Shown here piece after piece: positions 33,361 through 42,125 of a stretch of 64,000 bases of DNA. The stretch comes from Lachnospiraceae bacterium (GTDB taxonomy: Bacteria; Bacillota; Clostridia; Lachnospirales; Lachnospiraceae): positions 124,001 through 188,000 of the forward strand of contig JAILGE010000031.1 in NCBI GenBank assembly GCA_024697065.1, in the 5' to 3' direction. Position 1 is the first letter of the stretch, and each line of letters begins with the position of its first letter. The notes below the pieces were generated by a model that worked only from the letters and a program-made list of their open reading frames with translations, ran no database searches and was not told the DNA's origin. Both the position numbers and the translations under genes were made by a program.

Positions 33361-33385
33361 AAAAGCTGCACTTTGGCAGCTTTTT
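33361..33385. terminator. Bidirectional terminator between convergent genes
   Basis: AAAAGCTGC (33361-33369), loop ACTTTG, GCAGCTTTTT (33376-33385). A run on one side and T run on the other. It overlaps the stop codon of the minus-strand gene. Confidence 0.85.
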
Positions 33386-34457
33386 ATTTTGTGGTCATAA
33401 CGGCATTTTCCGCGTCTTCAAAGGTTGTAATATTGATATTTCCGCTTGTTGGTGTCCTGAATATCGGAACATCATTATTGAATTCTCTGAAATAAACATA
33501 ATCATCGGTGATGCTTATATTCCTGTGAACTCCGAAACGGACGACTTCTTCATCGCTTCCGTCCGTGCGTATCCGCATCAGGGCATAGCCTTCGGCATCC
33601 GAAGTATCCACAGTCTGAAAATAGATCCAGTCATCATAAACATTATATGTATCGCAGCGCCTGGATGATATCTCGCGTATGGAATCATCGGATGTATCAT
33701 ATACCTTTATATGATAGTCATCATTGGAATCCAGATAGTAGATCTTGTTTCCCTCTGCGATAGGAAGGAACATACGCTCAGAGGATACATCCGCTCCGTC
33801 GCCGCTTATGGGGTCTATCATCTTAAGGGTTCCTTCTTTTTGCATCTCGCTGAAGTAGAGGCAGCTCCCCTTAACGCAGCCCACATTTGGATGACCTTCG
33901 AATAAAACACTGGGTTCTCCACCGGCTATGGATACCGTATTCAATGTGACTAAAGCATTGCCGTCATTTTTGTCCGTAGCTCCGAAGGAAGTATAGATTA
34001 TGTTATTATCCGCAAGGACCATTCCGTCGCTCGTTGACTCGGCGATCATGATATTGTCCTTTTTTTTGCTGTTGACATCCAGCCTGTAAATACCGCGGCC
34101 GCGGCGTACATATCCCAGCCCTGCCTGGTCTGATGCCGCATCGGAATAGAAATAAACATAATTTCCTGCCGCATTGATAAAAGCAGCATTGCCGTTGGCA
34201 AGCTTTACGACTTCTCCCGAGGATTTATCAAGGCAATAGAGCCTGCCTGAGTCATAAGGGTTTGAGAAATAAACACGCCCGTTTTTTTCGCAGAATAATC
34301 CGCCGTTATAGAGATTTCCCGCAGTATTTCCCACTGTTCCGGTTTCGTTTAAAGGGACTTTTTTCTCTCTTCCGCCCAGAATGCGAAGGAGAGTAAGGCC
34401 TCCGACGATAAAGACTATTACGCCGATCCCTATGATGGTTTTGACTGTTTTATTCAT
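33384..34457 (-). CDS. Membrane-anchored DUF5050-like beta-propeller protein
   Basis: A 357-residue protein starting at ATG 34457 (MNKTVKTIIGIGVIV) behind GGAGG. Residues 5-27 form a single membrane helix acting as an uncleaved anchor, with the rest outside the cell. The exterior part is a series of repeated units of about 45 residues with the pattern YFSNPYDSGRLYCLDKSSGE, YVYFYSD, IIYTSFG, CLYFSEM, KIYYLDSN, WIYFQTV and YVYFREF, a DUF5050-type beta propeller. Such proteins probably bind sugars or proteins at the surface; no catalytic residues are apparent. It is alone on its strand, downstream of the nrdDG pair by 94 bases. Confidence 0.78.
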   Translation of the reverse strand: MNKTVKTIIGIGVIVFIVGGLTLLRILGGREKKVPLNETGTVGNTAGNLYNGGLFCEKNGRVYFSNPYDSGRLYCLDKSSGEVVKLANGNAAFINAAGNYVYFYSDAASDQAGLGYVRRGRGIYRLDVNSKKKDNIMIAESTSDGMVLADNNIIYTSFGATDKNDGNALVTLNTVSIAGGEPSVLFEGHPNVGCVKGSCLYFSEMQKEGTLKMIDPISGDGADVSSERMFLPIAEGNKIYYLDSNDDYHIKVYDTSDDSIREISSRRCDTYNVYDDWIYFQTVDTSDAEGYALMRIRTDGSDEEVVRFGVHRNISITDDYVYFREFNNDVPIFRTPTSGNINITTFEDAENAVMTTK

Positions 34458-34551
34458 ACCGGATCCTCCGTTACACAAAACACACCTGTACGCTTTAGCC
34501 TACGGTGTGGATAATTCTTATAAGTAAAGTATATCATAAATTGGGGATCAC

Positions 34552-35085
34552 TCAGCGATCGCTGTATTGTGACAATACCACTTTCCCTGCCCGGAGTGTT
34601 GCGGGTACATCGATAATGCGCTGATTGGAACTGCCGCGAAAGCGCAGCCCGAGACTCTTTTTTTCTAATTCAAATTCACCGTCTACAAGGATATCGATGA
34701 GTTCCAGGATTTCGGATGTGAAAGGCGTATAAGCCCTGGTATATGAAGGATCCGTCAGCTGCTCCCAGGTGTAGCCGGAGTAGATCCAGATACTCTTTCC
34801 CGGACATTCGGATCTTATACGTTTGTAAAAGGGTAATAAAGCCTCCTGATTAAAAGGCTCCATGGGTTCACCGCCGAGCATGGTAAGCCCGCTTATGTAT
34901 GCGGGCTTAAGGGAATCAATGATGGCATTCTCGACTTCTTCGTTGAATACCCTGCCGTAGGCAAAGTCCCAGGTCATGGGATTAAAACACTCTTTGCAAT
35001 GATGCGTACATCCGCTTACAAAGAGGCTGGTGCGGACACCGATGCCGTTGGCTATGTCATTGTATTTGATCTCGGCAAAATTCAT
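34552..35085 (-). CDS. nrdG: Anaerobic ribonucleotide reductase activase
   Basis: A 177-residue radical SAM enzyme that installs the glycyl radical on NrdD. The cluster motif is GCTHHCKECFN with Cys26, Cys30 and Cys33 (CX3CX2C), then LGGEPMEPFN, the SAM-binding GGE motif. The ATG at 35085 overlaps the last base of the nrdD stop, so the two genes are translationally coupled. Confidence 0.97.
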   Translation of the reverse strand: MNFAEIKYNDIANGIGVRTSLFVSGCTHHCKECFNPMTWDFAYGRVFNEEVENAIIDSLKPAYISGLTMLGGEPMEPFNQEALLPFYKRIRSECPGKSIWIYSGYTWEQLTDPSYTRAYTPFTSEILELIDILVDGEFELEKKSLGLRFRGSSNQRIIDVPATLRAGKVVLSQYSDR

Positions 35086-37256
35086 TACAGATGAAGTACT
35101 CTTTCGTTGATCTCCTGTGTGCGGCCCTGGTTCCAGAACTGTGTTCCGATGTATCCGCAGGTACGTCTTGCAACATTCATTTTATCCTGATCGCGGTTGC
35201 CGCAGTTGGGGCATTCCCAGACGAGCTTGCCGTCGGAATCCTTGACGATCTTGATCTCACCGTCGTATCCGCACTTCTGGCAGAAATCGGATTTGGTATT
35301 GAGTTCGGCATACATGATATTGTCATAGATGTATTGCATTACCGAAAGCACCGCATCTATATTGTCCATCATATTGGGAACTTCAACATAGCTGATGGCA
35401 CCGCCGGGAGAGAGAGCCTGGAATTCGGATTCGAATTTGAGTTTGGTGAAGGCATCTATCTGTTCGGTGACATGTACATGATAGCTGTTGGTAATGTAAT
35501 TCTTATCGGTAACTCCTTCTATTATGCCAAAGCGCTTCTGGAGACACTTTGCGAATTTATATGTGGTTGATTCAAGCGGTGTTCCGTAAAGCGAGAAGGA
35601 GATATTGGTTTCGGCACGCCACTTCTGGCACTTATCATTTAAGAAGTGCATAACCTTAAGGGCGAAATCCTTTCCGTCCGGATCTGTATGACTTACACCC
35701 TTCATGAATCTTGTACATTCGCACAGCCCCGCATATCCAAGGGATATGGTGGAGTAGTTATTGAAGAGGAGCTTGTCAATGGACTCGCCCTTCTTTAAAC
35801 GTGCGAGAGCACCGAACTGCCAGAGGATGGGCGCAACATCGGAAGGCGTTCCCAGCAGACGGTTGTGCCTGCACATGAGGGCGCGCTTGCAGAGTTCTGT
35901 GCGCTCCTCCATGATCTGCCAGAATTTTTCCTCATCCTTGCCGGATGAACATGCAACGTCCACAAGGTTGAGCGTTACAACGCCCTGATTGAAACGACCG
36001 TAATATTTATGCTTTCCGTTTTCACCGAGACCTTCGGTATCGGGAGTCAGGAAACTGCGGCATCCCATACAGGGATAGACATCGCCGTTTTTATATTCAC
36101 GCATTTTCTTGGCAGAGATATAATCGGGTACCATGCGCTTTGCTGTACATTTTGCGGCGAGTTTCGTGAGATACCAGTAGGGGGTTCCCTCGCGGATATT
36201 ATCTTCGTCAAGAACGTAGATGAGTTTCGGAAAAGCAGGAGTGATATATACACCCTTTTCGTTTTTGACTCCGAGTATACGCTGCTTGAGCATTTCTTCG
36301 ATGACCATGGCAAGGTCGTCACGCAGTCTTCCTTCGGGAACTTCATCAAGATGCATGAATACAGTGATGAAAGGTGCCTGGCCATTGGTGGTCATAAGTG
36401 TGATGACCTGATACTGAATAACCTGTACACCTCGCTCGATCTCGGATTTAACACGCATCTCGGCGATCTCGTTTATCTGTTCATCGGAAGCGGATACTCC
36501 GGCATCTTCAAATTCCTTGCGTACTTCCTTGCGGAATTTCTGTCTGCTGATATCAACGAAAGGAACGAGGTGTGAGAGCGTGATGCTCTGACCGCCGTAC
36601 TGTGAGCTTGCTATCTGGGCGATGGACTGTGTGGCAATGTTGCAGGCCGTCGAAAAGCTCTTGGGCTTCTCGATCATGGTCTCACTGATAACGGTGCCGT
36701 TTTGCAGCATGTCTTCAAGATTTACCAGGCAGCAGTTGTGCATATGCTGTGCAAAATAATCGGCATCGTGGAAATGGATGATACCGTCTTCGTGGGCTTC
36801 CACGATCTCGGGAGGAAGGAGGAATCTTCTGGTGATATCCTTGGAAACCTCACCCGCCATATAGTCACGCTGCACGCTGTTGACTGTGGGATTCTTATTG
36901 GAATTTTCCTGCTTGACCTCTTCGTTGCTGCATTCAATCAGACTCATGATCTGCTGGTCAGTGGTATTTGATTGACGGACGAGAGCATGCTGATAGCGGT
37001 AGATGATATATTTTTTGGCAACTTCATTATGACCGGAATTCATGATCCCGTTCTCTACCATATCCTGTATCTCCTCAACGCTGGCCGCTCTGGTGAGATT
37101 CTTACAGTCGTCAGCAACCTTTGTTGCGATGGCCGAGATCTGTTCATCGCTCAGTCTCTTGTCTTCCGATACTTCCAGATTGGCTTTATGTATGGCATTG
37201 AGGATCTTGGACAGATCGAATTTTACTTCCTTACCGCTTCGCTTAATGATATTCAT
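35085..37256 (-). CDS. nrdD: Anaerobic (class III) ribonucleoside-triphosphate reductase
   Basis: Makes deoxynucleotides without oxygen. The start is ATG 37256 (MNIIKRSGKEVKFD), behind GGGGAG; 25 further upstream codons are unsupported. 723 residues: N-terminal ATP-cone (1-95) for allosteric control, the ten-stranded barrel, a C-terminal zinc site CQKCGYDG and CPNCGNRD, and the glycyl-radical loop RRTCGYIG near residue 695. It is oxygen-sensitive, so the host lives anaerobically. Candidate NrdR boxes lie just upstream and a superoxide reductase gene is divergent. Confidence 0.97.
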   Translation of the reverse strand: MNIIKRSGKEVKFDLSKILNAIHKANLEVSEDKRLSDEQISAIATKVADDCKNLTRAASVEEIQDMVENGIMNSGHNEVAKKYIIYRYQHALVRQSNTTDQQIMSLIECSNEEVKQENSNKNPTVNSVQRDYMAGEVSKDITRRFLLPPEIVEAHEDGIIHFHDADYFAQHMHNCCLVNLEDMLQNGTVISETMIEKPKSFSTACNIATQSIAQIASSQYGGQSITLSHLVPFVDISRQKFRKEVRKEFEDAGVSASDEQINEIAEMRVKSEIERGVQVIQYQVITLMTTNGQAPFITVFMHLDEVPEGRLRDDLAMVIEEMLKQRILGVKNEKGVYITPAFPKLIYVLDEDNIREGTPYWYLTKLAAKCTAKRMVPDYISAKKMREYKNGDVYPCMGCRSFLTPDTEGLGENGKHKYYGRFNQGVVTLNLVDVACSSGKDEEKFWQIMEERTELCKRALMCRHNRLLGTPSDVAPILWQFGALARLKKGESIDKLLFNNYSTISLGYAGLCECTRFMKGVSHTDPDGKDFALKVMHFLNDKCQKWRAETNISFSLYGTPLESTTYKFAKCLQKRFGIIEGVTDKNYITNSYHVHVTEQIDAFTKLKFESEFQALSPGGAISYVEVPNMMDNIDAVLSVMQYIYDNIMYAELNTKSDFCQKCGYDGEIKIVKDSDGKLVWECPNCGNRDQDKMNVARRTCGYIGTQFWNQGRTQEINERVLHL

Positions 37257-37277
37257 GACAAATTGCTCCCCTGATGC

Positions 37278-37324
37278 AACAATATTATGTACTGTTATAA
37301 AAATGCGACCACAAGATATTGTAT
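37278..37324 (-). promoter_or_regulatory. Candidate NrdR box pair upstream of nrdD
   Basis: Two imperfect palindromes, ACAATATTATGT (about 37279-37290) and ACAAGATATTGT (about 37310-37321), have centres about 31 bases apart, three helical turns. That spacing and the ACA-ATATT-TGT pattern resemble NrdR boxes, which repress reductase genes when dATP is high. Assigned by eye. Confidence 0.5.
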
Positions 37325-37388
37325 GACGCATTGCTTATACTATCACTTAGGGAGCCTTTAATCAAGGACTATATTCAGAAAGAGAAAG

Positions 37389-37402
37389 TGTAAGCGCTTT
37401 CT
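37389..37402. promoter_or_regulatory. Cre-like CcpA site
   Basis: TGTAAGCGCTTTCT matches the catabolite-responsive element consensus TGWAARCGYTWNCW at every position. It lies between nrdD and the superoxide reductase gene. The same bases form a seven-pair hairpin (GAAAGTG/CGCTTTC) followed by T7, so a terminator reading is also possible, although no plus-strand gene needs one here. Confidence 0.5.
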
Positions 37403-37519
37403 TTTTTTCTTTTCGGACAGGAACGGGACACGCAGGGGGAGGAACCGTATTTTACGGGGGGAAAAAAGATTTTTTCGCAGAAGAAAAAATTGAGACGGGG
37501 ATGTCGGGGACTGATCTAT

Positions 37520-37530
37520 TATGATATAAT
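37520..37530 (+). promoter_or_regulatory. Extended -10 promoter of the superoxide reductase gene
   Basis: TATGATATAAT, with a perfect -10 hexamer and TG extension; the -35 region is poor. Transcription from about 37537 gives a 55-base leader. Confidence 0.65.
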
Positions 37531-37592
37531 TTTATGAAATGTGGGAGCATTTTACATGAGTAAAAAACTAATGGATTACGGAGGGCAAAAAA

Positions 37593-37967
37593 ATGAAGGT
37601 AATGAAATGTAAAGTATGCGGCAAGGTGGTTATTGTTCAGAATGATACTCCGAGCGGAATGGTATGCTGCGGGGAGAATATGGTTGAGCTCGTGCCCGGA
37701 GAAACGGACGGTGCGGTTGAGAAGCATGTCCCGGTCGTGAGCGTGAACGGAAACAGGATACATGCCGAAGTGGGAAGCGTAGAGCATCCCATGCTTGAGA
37801 ATCACTATATAATGTTCATCCTTCTTGAGACCGCGAAAGGTTATCAGGTAAGAAATCTTAAGCCCGGCGAAAAGCCGGTGGCTGATTTCACTGTAGAAGA
37901 TGATGATAAGGCTGTGGCGGTTTATGAGTATTGCAATCTTCACGGCTTTTGGAAGGCTGAAGTCTGA
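37593..37967 (+). CDS. dfx: Desulfoferrodoxin (superoxide reductase)
   Basis: A 124-residue class I desulfoferrodoxin that reduces superoxide to peroxide without making oxygen, protecting anaerobes. The N-terminal desulforedoxin domain binds an FeS4 centre through Cys6, Cys9, Cys25 and Cys26. The catalytic domain shows EKHVPV (His45, preceded by Glu-Lys), HPMLENH (His65, His71) and CNLHGFWKAEV (Cys114, His117), the ligands of the square-pyramidal iron. GGAGG precedes the ATG. It is divergent from nrdD, separated by 336 bases of regulatory DNA. Confidence 0.97.
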   Translation: MKVMKCKVCGKVVIVQNDTPSGMVCCGENMVELVPGETDGAVEKHVPVVSVNGNRIHAEVGSVEHPMLENHYIMFILLETAKGYQVRNLKPGEKPVADFTVEDDDKAVAVYEYCNLHGFWKAEV

Positions 37968-38079
37968 GATCGCTCACAGAGATGGTTTTTGCATTAAAAG
38001 GGGTGCTCTGTTATAATTTTATAAATCGGGATCCGGGGCCGGAAGGCTCCGGAAAAAGAGCTTAAGGGGAGATAACCGG

Positions 38080-38748
38080 ATGGACAACGCTGCTGTTGCT
38101 GCGAAAGCGGCCATTGAAAAAGCCGGTAAAGCCGGATTTAACGATATGGAAATGTCTGCGATCGGGGAAGTCGCAAATATAACACTGGGAAATGCCATGA
38201 CGGCGCTTTCCGTGCTCATTCACGGCGATATTGATATTTCCACACCCAGAGTATTCATAAAGAATAAGGGTGAGACTGTTGAACAGCTTAAAGAAAAGGC
38301 TATCATAACAAGAGTTGATTATGTAAAAGGGCTGGACGGGTTCAGCGTGTTGTTCCTGGCCGAGGATGATGTCAAGGTCATGACCGATCTGATGATGGGA
38401 AGTGACGGACACGGTGCCTTTTTCCAACAGGATATTTCGGATCTCCATTTGAGTGCCGTGTCCGAATCCATGAACCAGATGATGGGTTCTGCGGCGACGG
38501 CAATGGGAATGATGATCAATAAGATAGTTGATATCTCAACACCCAGCACGGTGTTTATGGAAGCGGGAGAGTTTATCACGGAAACTTTCCAGAATGACGA
38601 CCGGTTTGTACAGATCGTATTTGATGTAAAAATGGGCTCGTTCATCACCACACAGATGATACAGCTCTATCCATTCAGACTGGCTAAGGCTGTTGCGGAT
38701 CTCTTCATCGTCAAGAAGCAGAATAATGACGGGAAGAATCCTTTTTGA
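38080..38748 (+). CDS. CheC/FliY-type CheY-P phosphatase
   Basis: A 222-residue cytoplasmic protein with both CheC-family active-site helices: SAIGEVANITLG (Glu30, Asn33) and SAVSESMNQMMG (Glu129, Asn132), the residues that position water for dephosphorylating CheY-P. It resembles the N-terminal part of FliY but ends in KKQNNDGKNPF without the C-terminal FliN/SpoA domain, so it is not a flagellar switch component. AAGGGGAG precedes the ATG. It is followed 58 bases later by the Mrp ATPase and no other chemotaxis gene is near. Confidence 0.85.
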   Translation: MDNAAVAAKAAIEKAGKAGFNDMEMSAIGEVANITLGNAMTALSVLIHGDIDISTPRVFIKNKGETVEQLKEKAIITRVDYVKGLDGFSVLFLAEDDVKVMTDLMMGSDGHGAFFQQDISDLHLSAVSESMNQMMGSAATAMGMMINKIVDISTPSTVFMEAGEFITETFQNDDRFVQIVFDVKMGSFITTQMIQLYPFRLAKAVADLFIVKKQNNDGKNPF

Positions 38749-38806
38749 TAAAAAACCGGAGATATACTTTCCCGGTAGTAAATAAAGAAATGAGGATTTA
38801 ACGGAA

Positions 38807-39646
38807 ATGGCAGACAATTGTAACGGAAACTGCGACGGATGCGGAGCTGCAGGTTGTTCCGACAGAAAAGGACCGGGGGTACAGAAGGCAGAACAGAATG
38901 AAGCTTCAAATGTAAAGCATGTCATCGCTGTCATAAGCGGAAAAGGCGGCGTCGGGAAGTCAATGGTCACCGGTCTCCTTGCGGATTCCGCACAGGCAAG
39001 AGGTTTAAAGACTGCGATACTCGATGCTGATATCACGGGACCTTCGATCCCCAGAATGTTCGGCATCAAAGATAAGGCAGGATATGACGGGAAAAATGTT
39101 GTTCCTGTCAAAACATCAAACGGAATAGATACCATGAGTATCAATCTGTTGCTGGATAATGAAACGGATCCGGTATTATGGAGAGGAAGTCTTATTTCCG
39201 GCGCTGTTAAGCAGTTCTGGACGGATGTGGCATGGGGCGATGTAGACTGCATGTTCGTTGATATGCCTCCCGGAACGGGAGATGTTGCCCTTACCGTAAT
39301 GCAGTCCCTGCCGGTTGAAGGCATAGTTATCGTAACATCACCGCAGGAACTGGTGGGGATGATCGTTTCGAAAGCCGTTAAGATGGCTGAGATGATGAAT
39401 ATACCGGTTCTCGGTATCGTTGAAAATCTTTCCTATTTCAAATGCCCGGATTGCGGCAAGATCCATGAGATTTTCGGAAAGAGCAGTGTGGAATCCGTAG
39501 CGGCGGATTTCGGTATCCCCGTGACGGTAAGACTGCCCATCGATCCGGAGATGGCCGCTATTTGTGATAAGGGAGAAGCTCAAAAGCTCAGAGTTCAGGA
39601 TATAGAAGATAAATTTGACGCTTTAACGGAAGAGATACTTAAGTAA
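38807..39646 (+). CDS. mrp: Mrp/NBP35-family Fe-S cluster carrier ATPase
   Basis: A 279-residue P-loop protein (ApbC/Mrp) that holds and transfers Fe-S clusters. The deviant Walker A is ISGKGGVGKS (43-52, with both lysines of the family), followed by DADITGPSIPRM, DMPPGTGD and the C-terminal CPDC pair that binds the bridging cluster. The N-terminus has four cysteines (5, 9, 12, 17; MADNCNGNCDGCGAAGC), like a reduced NBP35 extension. GAGGA precedes the ATG. Confidence 0.94.
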   Translation: MADNCNGNCDGCGAAGCSDRKGPGVQKAEQNEASNVKHVIAVISGKGGVGKSMVTGLLADSAQARGLKTAILDADITGPSIPRMFGIKDKAGYDGKNVVPVKTSNGIDTMSINLLLDNETDPVLWRGSLISGAVKQFWTDVAWGDVDCMFVDMPPGTGDVALTVMQSLPVEGIVIVTSPQELVGMIVSKAVKMAEMMNIPVLGIVENLSYFKCPDCGKIHEIFGKSSVESVAADFGIPVTVRLPIDPEMAAICDKGEAQKLRVQDIEDKFDALTEEILK

Positions 39647-39681
39647 AGAAATGCATAAAGTTGTTTAATCAGGAGGAAACT

Positions 39682-40074
39682 ATGAAGGAAGCTAAAGTAA
39701 CCATCGGCGCAACAAATATCAAGACATTCAAGTATGAGAATTCATTTGCGGCAAAGTCCGGGGATCCTTTAAAGATGGCTGTTAAGACTCAGATGGCAGT
39801 ACGTCTTAATCCCGAAGCACCGACAACCGCCATGGTACTTGTGAAGTTTGAAACAAGTGATGAAGAGAAGAAGATCATGGCAATGGAGCTTGAAACGGTT
39901 ACTCCCGTTTCCGTAAGCACATTTGTTGATAATCTCGATGACGTTATCAAGAAGAAGTATTTCCCTCAGATCATGATGGCTGTAAATGAGAAGATCCGTA
40001 TAGCATCAAGCATCGTGGGACTGAATATACAGACACCTCCCGTAACCTTTATGTATACGGAAGATGTGGAATAA
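39682..40074 (+). CDS. Small SecB-like protein of unknown function
   Basis: A 130-residue soluble protein beginning MKEAKVTIGATNIKTF at ATG 39682, six bases after AGGAGG. It is mostly beta strands (PTTAMVLVKFETSDEE) followed by a helix region containing FPQIMMAVNEKIRIASSIVG and ending TPPVTFMYTEDVE. The order of strands then FP-x-helix then PP is reminiscent of SecB-fold proteins, including Firmicute SecB-like families. That resemblance is weak and based on pattern only. It lies between the Mrp ATPase and the ABC-F gene, 35 and 10 bases away, suggesting one transcript. Confidence 0.7.
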   Translation: MKEAKVTIGATNIKTFKYENSFAAKSGDPLKMAVKTQMAVRLNPEAPTTAMVLVKFETSDEEKKIMAMELETVTPVSVSTFVDNLDDVIKKKYFPQIMMAVNEKIRIASSIVGLNIQTPPVTFMYTEDVE

Positions 40075-40084
40075 ATAATGATCT

Positions 40085-42043
40085 ATGTTATTACAGGTAA
40101 GTAATTGCGATGTTTCCTACGGCGATCGTACTCTTATTAAGGATATTTCTTTTGAAGTAAGGAATACCGAGAAAATAGCGATCGTCGGGAGAAACGGATG
40201 CGGAAAGACAACATTTTTAAAACTCTTATCCGGAGAGATTTTGCCGGATAAGAGGGATGGAAATGAACAGCCGAATATAGCAAAAGCCCCCGGTCTTAGT
40301 ATAGGATGGCTTTCACAGATGACCTTTACGGATGACAGCGCCTGCCTTGGCGATGAGATCCGTAAAGTTTTTTTGCCTGTTATAGAGCTTAAAGCGAAGC
40401 TGGATGCGCTTTTGACCGAGCTTGACAAGTCGCCAGACGAGAAAAAAGCCCGGGAGTACGCTACCCTTGAAGAGAGGTTTAATTATCTCGGCGGATATCG
40501 TTATGAGAAGGATTACGAGCTTGTATATGAACGCTTCGGATTTTCCAGAGAAGATGAGACGCGTCCTCTTTCCGAGTTTTCGGGAGGGCAGAGGACCAAG
40601 ATAGCTTTTATCAAGCTCCTTCTTTCCAAGCCGGATATCCTGATCCTGGATGAGCCCACCAACCACCTTGATATTTCTACCATAGGATGGCTTGAGGGGT
40701 ATATCAGGGAATATCCCAGAGCAGTGATCGTGGTATCCCACGACAGACTGTTTCTTGACCGGGTGGCTGATGTGGTCTATGAGATCGAACATGAGAAGAT
40801 GAGCCGCTATGTTGGCAATTACTCCGGTTTCGTAAAGCGCAAAAAGGATATCTACGATCAGCAAAAGAAAGCCTATGAGGCACAGCAAAAGGAGATCGCC
40901 AGACTTCAGGCTGTGGCAGACCGATTTATCCACAAAGCCACCAAAGCAACCATGGCCAAGAGCAAATTAAAAGCCATTGAGCATATGGACAAAATAGAAG
41001 CTCCCGAAGAGTTTGAGCTGAAGGCTTTCCATGCCCTTACGGTTCCTTCGAAGGAAAGCGGTTTTGACGTGCTTGATACGGACAATCTCGGATTCGGCTA
41101 CGATACCATCATCGGAAAGATCACCTGTTCCGTTAAAAAGGGACAAAAGGTCGGGATCATCGGTGGGAACGGTCTCGGGAAATCCACATTCTTAAAAACC
41201 CTTGCGGGAAAGCTCCCTTTGAAATCAGGCAAATTCAGATTCGGACATGGAGTGGAACCGGGATATTTTGATCAGCAGATGGCACAATACGTCAGCGACA
41301 AGACTGTGCTTAATGACTTCTGGGATATATATCCATATCTTACGGAGACGGAAGTGAGAAATATCCTCGGAGGATTTCTTTTTACCGGAGATGACGTATT
41401 TAAGGAAGTCAGTCTTTTATCCGGAGGAGAGAAAGTAAGGCTTGCTCTTGCAAAGATCTTTGAGACAAGACCAAACCTTCTTCTTTTGGATGAGCCCACC
41501 AATCATATGGATATAGTCGGTAAGGAAGCTCTTGAGCAGATGCTTAAGGATTATGAGGGCACGCTTATTTTCGTGACCCACGACAGATATCTGGTACGTG
41601 AAGTGGCGGATGCTCTCATTGTTTTTTCCGGGAATGGCATAAAATGGTTTCCCTGGAATTACGAGGAATATGAGAGAAGTTTCGGAAGAGAAAAGCAGGA
41701 AGCCGCAAAGGATATCTGGAATATCGATAAGATATCTTCGGATAAAGATAAAGAAAAAGAAGACGTCTCATCCAAACCTGACAGGGAACAGGCAAAGCCT
41801 GTGATTAATGTGGGCAAGGAAAGATCGAGGATGGAGCGAAGGATCGCTAAGATCGAGAGCCTCCTTGCGGAAAACGACACAAAGAGGGCAGAACTTACCG
41901 CCGGACTCTCTGACCCTTCCGTATCAAGTGATTATGTGAAGCTTGGAGAGATACAAAAGGCTCTTGATGATCTGGATAAGAATGATGAAGATCTTATGAG
42001 TGAGTGGGAAAAGCTGTCGGAAGATCTGGAGAATCTCGGATAA
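40085..42043 (+). CDS. ABC-F family ATPase
   Basis: A 652-residue soluble protein with two ABC nucleotide domains and no membrane part, as in ABC-F translation factors acting at the ribosome. Walker A loops: GRNGCGKTT (35-43) and GGNGLGKST; signatures FSGGQRTK and LSGGEKVR; Walker B ILDEPTNHLD and LLDEPTNHMD. The interdomain linker (about 250-320, QQKKAYEAQQKEIARLQ and HKATKATMAKSKLKA) is the P-site tRNA interaction motif. A C-terminal coiled coil (about 570-650) resembles Uup/YdiF. There is no clear Shine-Dalgarno before ATG 40085; translation may be coupled to the preceding gene ten bases upstream. Resistance function is not implied. Confidence 0.93.
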   Translation: MLLQVSNCDVSYGDRTLIKDISFEVRNTEKIAIVGRNGCGKTTFLKLLSGEILPDKRDGNEQPNIAKAPGLSIGWLSQMTFTDDSACLGDEIRKVFLPVIELKAKLDALLTELDKSPDEKKAREYATLEERFNYLGGYRYEKDYELVYERFGFSREDETRPLSEFSGGQRTKIAFIKLLLSKPDILILDEPTNHLDISTIGWLEGYIREYPRAVIVVSHDRLFLDRVADVVYEIEHEKMSRYVGNYSGFVKRKKDIYDQQKKAYEAQQKEIARLQAVADRFIHKATKATMAKSKLKAIEHMDKIEAPEEFELKAFHALTVPSKESGFDVLDTDNLGFGYDTIIGKITCSVKKGQKVGIIGGNGLGKSTFLKTLAGKLPLKSGKFRFGHGVEPGYFDQQMAQYVSDKTVLNDFWDIYPYLTETEVRNILGGFLFTGDDVFKEVSLLSGGEKVRLALAKIFETRPNLLLLDEPTNHMDIVGKEALEQMLKDYEGTLIFVTHDRYLVREVADALIVFSGNGIKWFPWNYEEYERSFGREKQEAAKDIWNIDKISSDKDKEKEDVSSKPDREQAKPVINVGKERSRMERRIAKIESLLAENDTKRAELTAGLSDPSVSSDYVKLGEIQKALDDLDKNDEDLMSEWEKLSEDLENLG

Positions 42044-42125
42044 ATATCCGGAATAAAGATCAAAACAGACCGTCAGAGACAGAAGGTCTCTGATATGCAG
42101 ACCGGGATAAAAAGGAGACTGTGAT

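Noticed and set aside
37381..37410. Intrinsic terminator reading of the cre-like site
   Set aside because: A seven-pair hairpin with T7 is possible, but no plus-strand gene ends upstream, so a CcpA site is the better though unproven reading.
38536..39324. 262-codon minus-strand frame opposite the CheC and Mrp genes
   Set aside because: Shadow of two well-identified genes and crosses their intergenic Shine-Dalgarno.
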